From positions 1 to 22,755 of the forward strand of contig CAZVFD010000024.1 in NCBI GenBank assembly GCA_964625465.1: 22,755 nucleotides of DNA, written 5' to 3'. Position numbers and translations under genes: made by a program. The notes under the pieces were generated by a model that saw only the letters and a list, made by a program, of their open reading frames with translations, did no database searches and was not told the DNA's origin. The DNA is from CAZLFQ01 sp964625465. Lineage in GTDB: Bacteria; Pseudomonadota; Alphaproteobacteria; Rickettsiales; Midichloriaceae. This document shows positions 22,117-22,755 of this stretch, one piece after another; position 1 is the stretch's first letter; every line of letters starts with the position of its first letter.

Positions 22117-22755
22117 TTAGAATCCGTAATGTTTAAGCCAACGTAGATCGCCTTCAAACATCGATCTTAGATCGGGAATGTTGTATTTCAACATTGTGAT
22201 CCTGTCTAACCCAATGCCAAATGCAAAGCCTTGGTATTCATTTGGATCAATTCCAACATTTCTTAAAACATTAGGATGTACCATGCCACAACCTAATATT
22301 TCTAACCAATCATTGCCTTGGCCAATCTTTAGATCATTTTTATTGCTACGGTCGCATTTAACATCAACTTCAGCTGAAGGCTCTGTAAACGGGAAATAAC
22401 TAGGACGAAGCCTGATAGGCGCTTCTTTTACGTCAAAGAATAGTTTTAAAAATGTTTCTATAGTGTTTTTCATATGACCCATCGTCACATTCTTATCGAT
22501 ATACAAGCATTCAAGCTGATGAAACATAGGTGTGTGGGTTGCATCATCTTCGGAACGATAAACTTTGCCAAAAGATATAACTTTGTGTGGTGGTTTGTTA
22601 TTTCGCATGTGACGAATTTGTACATTAGATGTGTGAGTTCGCAGCACATCACCCTTTGTGCCAGATAAATAGAAAGTATCTTGCATCTGTCTTGCTGGGT
22701 GGTTTTCAGGGAAATTAAGTGCACCAAAGTTGTGCCAGTCATCTTCTAAATCTGG
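22117..22755 (-). CDS. pheS: Phenylalanyl-tRNA synthetase alpha subunit (N-terminal part outside window)
   Basis: The frame is open to the right edge; 212 residues of the catalytic half are visible. They start with D-D-W-H-N-F-G-A-L-N-F-P and H-P-A-R-Q-M-Q-D-T-F, continue with motif 2 (G-K-V-Y-R-S-E-D-D-A-T-H-T-P-M-F-H), and end with motif 3 G-F-A-F-G-I-G-L-D-R-I and R-W-L-K-H-Y-G-F. PheS and PheT form the tetramer that charges tRNA with phenylalanine. The ATG at 22686 is internal, since the conserved sequence runs through it. pheT, the usual next gene, does not follow; the HAD-like gene starts 13 nt later instead. Confidence 0.97.
   Translation of the reverse strand, partial: PDLEDDWHNFGALNFPENHPARQMQDTFYLSGTKGDVLRTHTSNVQIRHMRNNKPPHKVISFGKVYRSEDDATHTPMFHQLECLYIDKNVTMGHMKNTIETFLKLFFDVKEAPIRLRPSYFPFTEPSAEVDVKCDRSNKNDLKIGQGNDWLEILGCGMVHPNVLRNVGIDPNEYQGFAFGIGLDRITMLKYNIPDLRSMFEGDLRWLKHYGF

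Noticed and set aside
22104..22157. N-terminal extension of the HAD-like protein starting at the ATG at 22157
   Set aside because: The extension lies inside the conserved end of pheS in another frame, and a good ribosome site supports the ATG at 22103.
1..22755. tRNA genes, CRISPR arrays, insertion sequences and attachment sites
   Set aside because: No cloverleaf-like stretch, no regularly spaced repeats, no transposase or integrase frame and no terminal inverted repeats were seen; every gap between genes is under 200 bp.

Overview
The window looks like a chromosomal segment of an AT-rich, host-associated alphaproteobacterium, most likely of the order Rickettsiales. The support is a VirB6-family type IV secretion channel protein, a large ankyrin-repeat protein, a short omega subunit with an acidic tail, an FtsW that opens in the alphaproteobacterial style, and reduced but typical housekeeping genes. 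Unlike Rickettsia itself, it carries flagellar switch genes (fliG, fliH, fliN), lower-glycolysis genes (gap, pgk), lipid A synthesis (lpxC), cytochrome c maturation (ccmD, ccmE) and a type III pantothenate kinase (coaX). This fits the flagellated side branches of Rickettsiales (Midichloriaceae-like or environmental lineages) better than Rickettsiaceae. The assignment is inferred from gene content; no search was possible.

Layout. On the + strand, the end of a virB6 gene (cut by the left edge) is followed by pgeF (1-2135). A long minus-strand block runs from 10420 down to 2152: aspS, an unknown 210-residue protein and acpS are tightly packed, then come fliG-fliH-fliN behind a palindrome-covered promoter, then a 1047-residue ankyrin protein with its own promoter. 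From a divergent promoter region at 10421-10606 the + strand holds rpoZ (interrupted by ten Ns), ccmD and ccmE (10607-11578). Two nucleotides later begins the convergent minus block ftsW, tonB-like, gap, pgk (15570 down to 11581). On the + strand a ProP-like transporter overlaps coaX (15702-17727). The 3' end of coaX is overlapped antiparallel by a 689-residue unknown protein with a TTG start (19708 down to 17639), which lies behind lpxC (20649 down to 19774). def (+, 20788-21363) faces a degenerate HAD-like protein (22103 down to 21384), which follows the 3' part of pheS (cut by the right edge).

How the parts fit. Most genes are core: translation (aspS, pheS, def, rpoZ for transcription), envelope and division (lpxC, ftsW, pgeF, tonB-like), cofactors (acpS, coaX, ccmDE) and carbon flux (gap, pgk). 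The accessory, host-facing layer is the type IV secretion gene, the ankyrin protein and the 689-residue protein. The last two share a basic C-terminal tail with an R-S-[ST]-x(1,2)-D-L pattern and are candidate secreted effectors. The most interesting observations are that shared tail (one copy of which is overprinted on coaX), two separate internal duplications in the ankyrin protein, the palindromic operator-like site over the fliG promoter, an apparently catalytically dead HAD-like protein behind pheS, a GAPDH lacking the usual NAD-binding Asp, and an assembly gap in rpoZ that is probably spurious.
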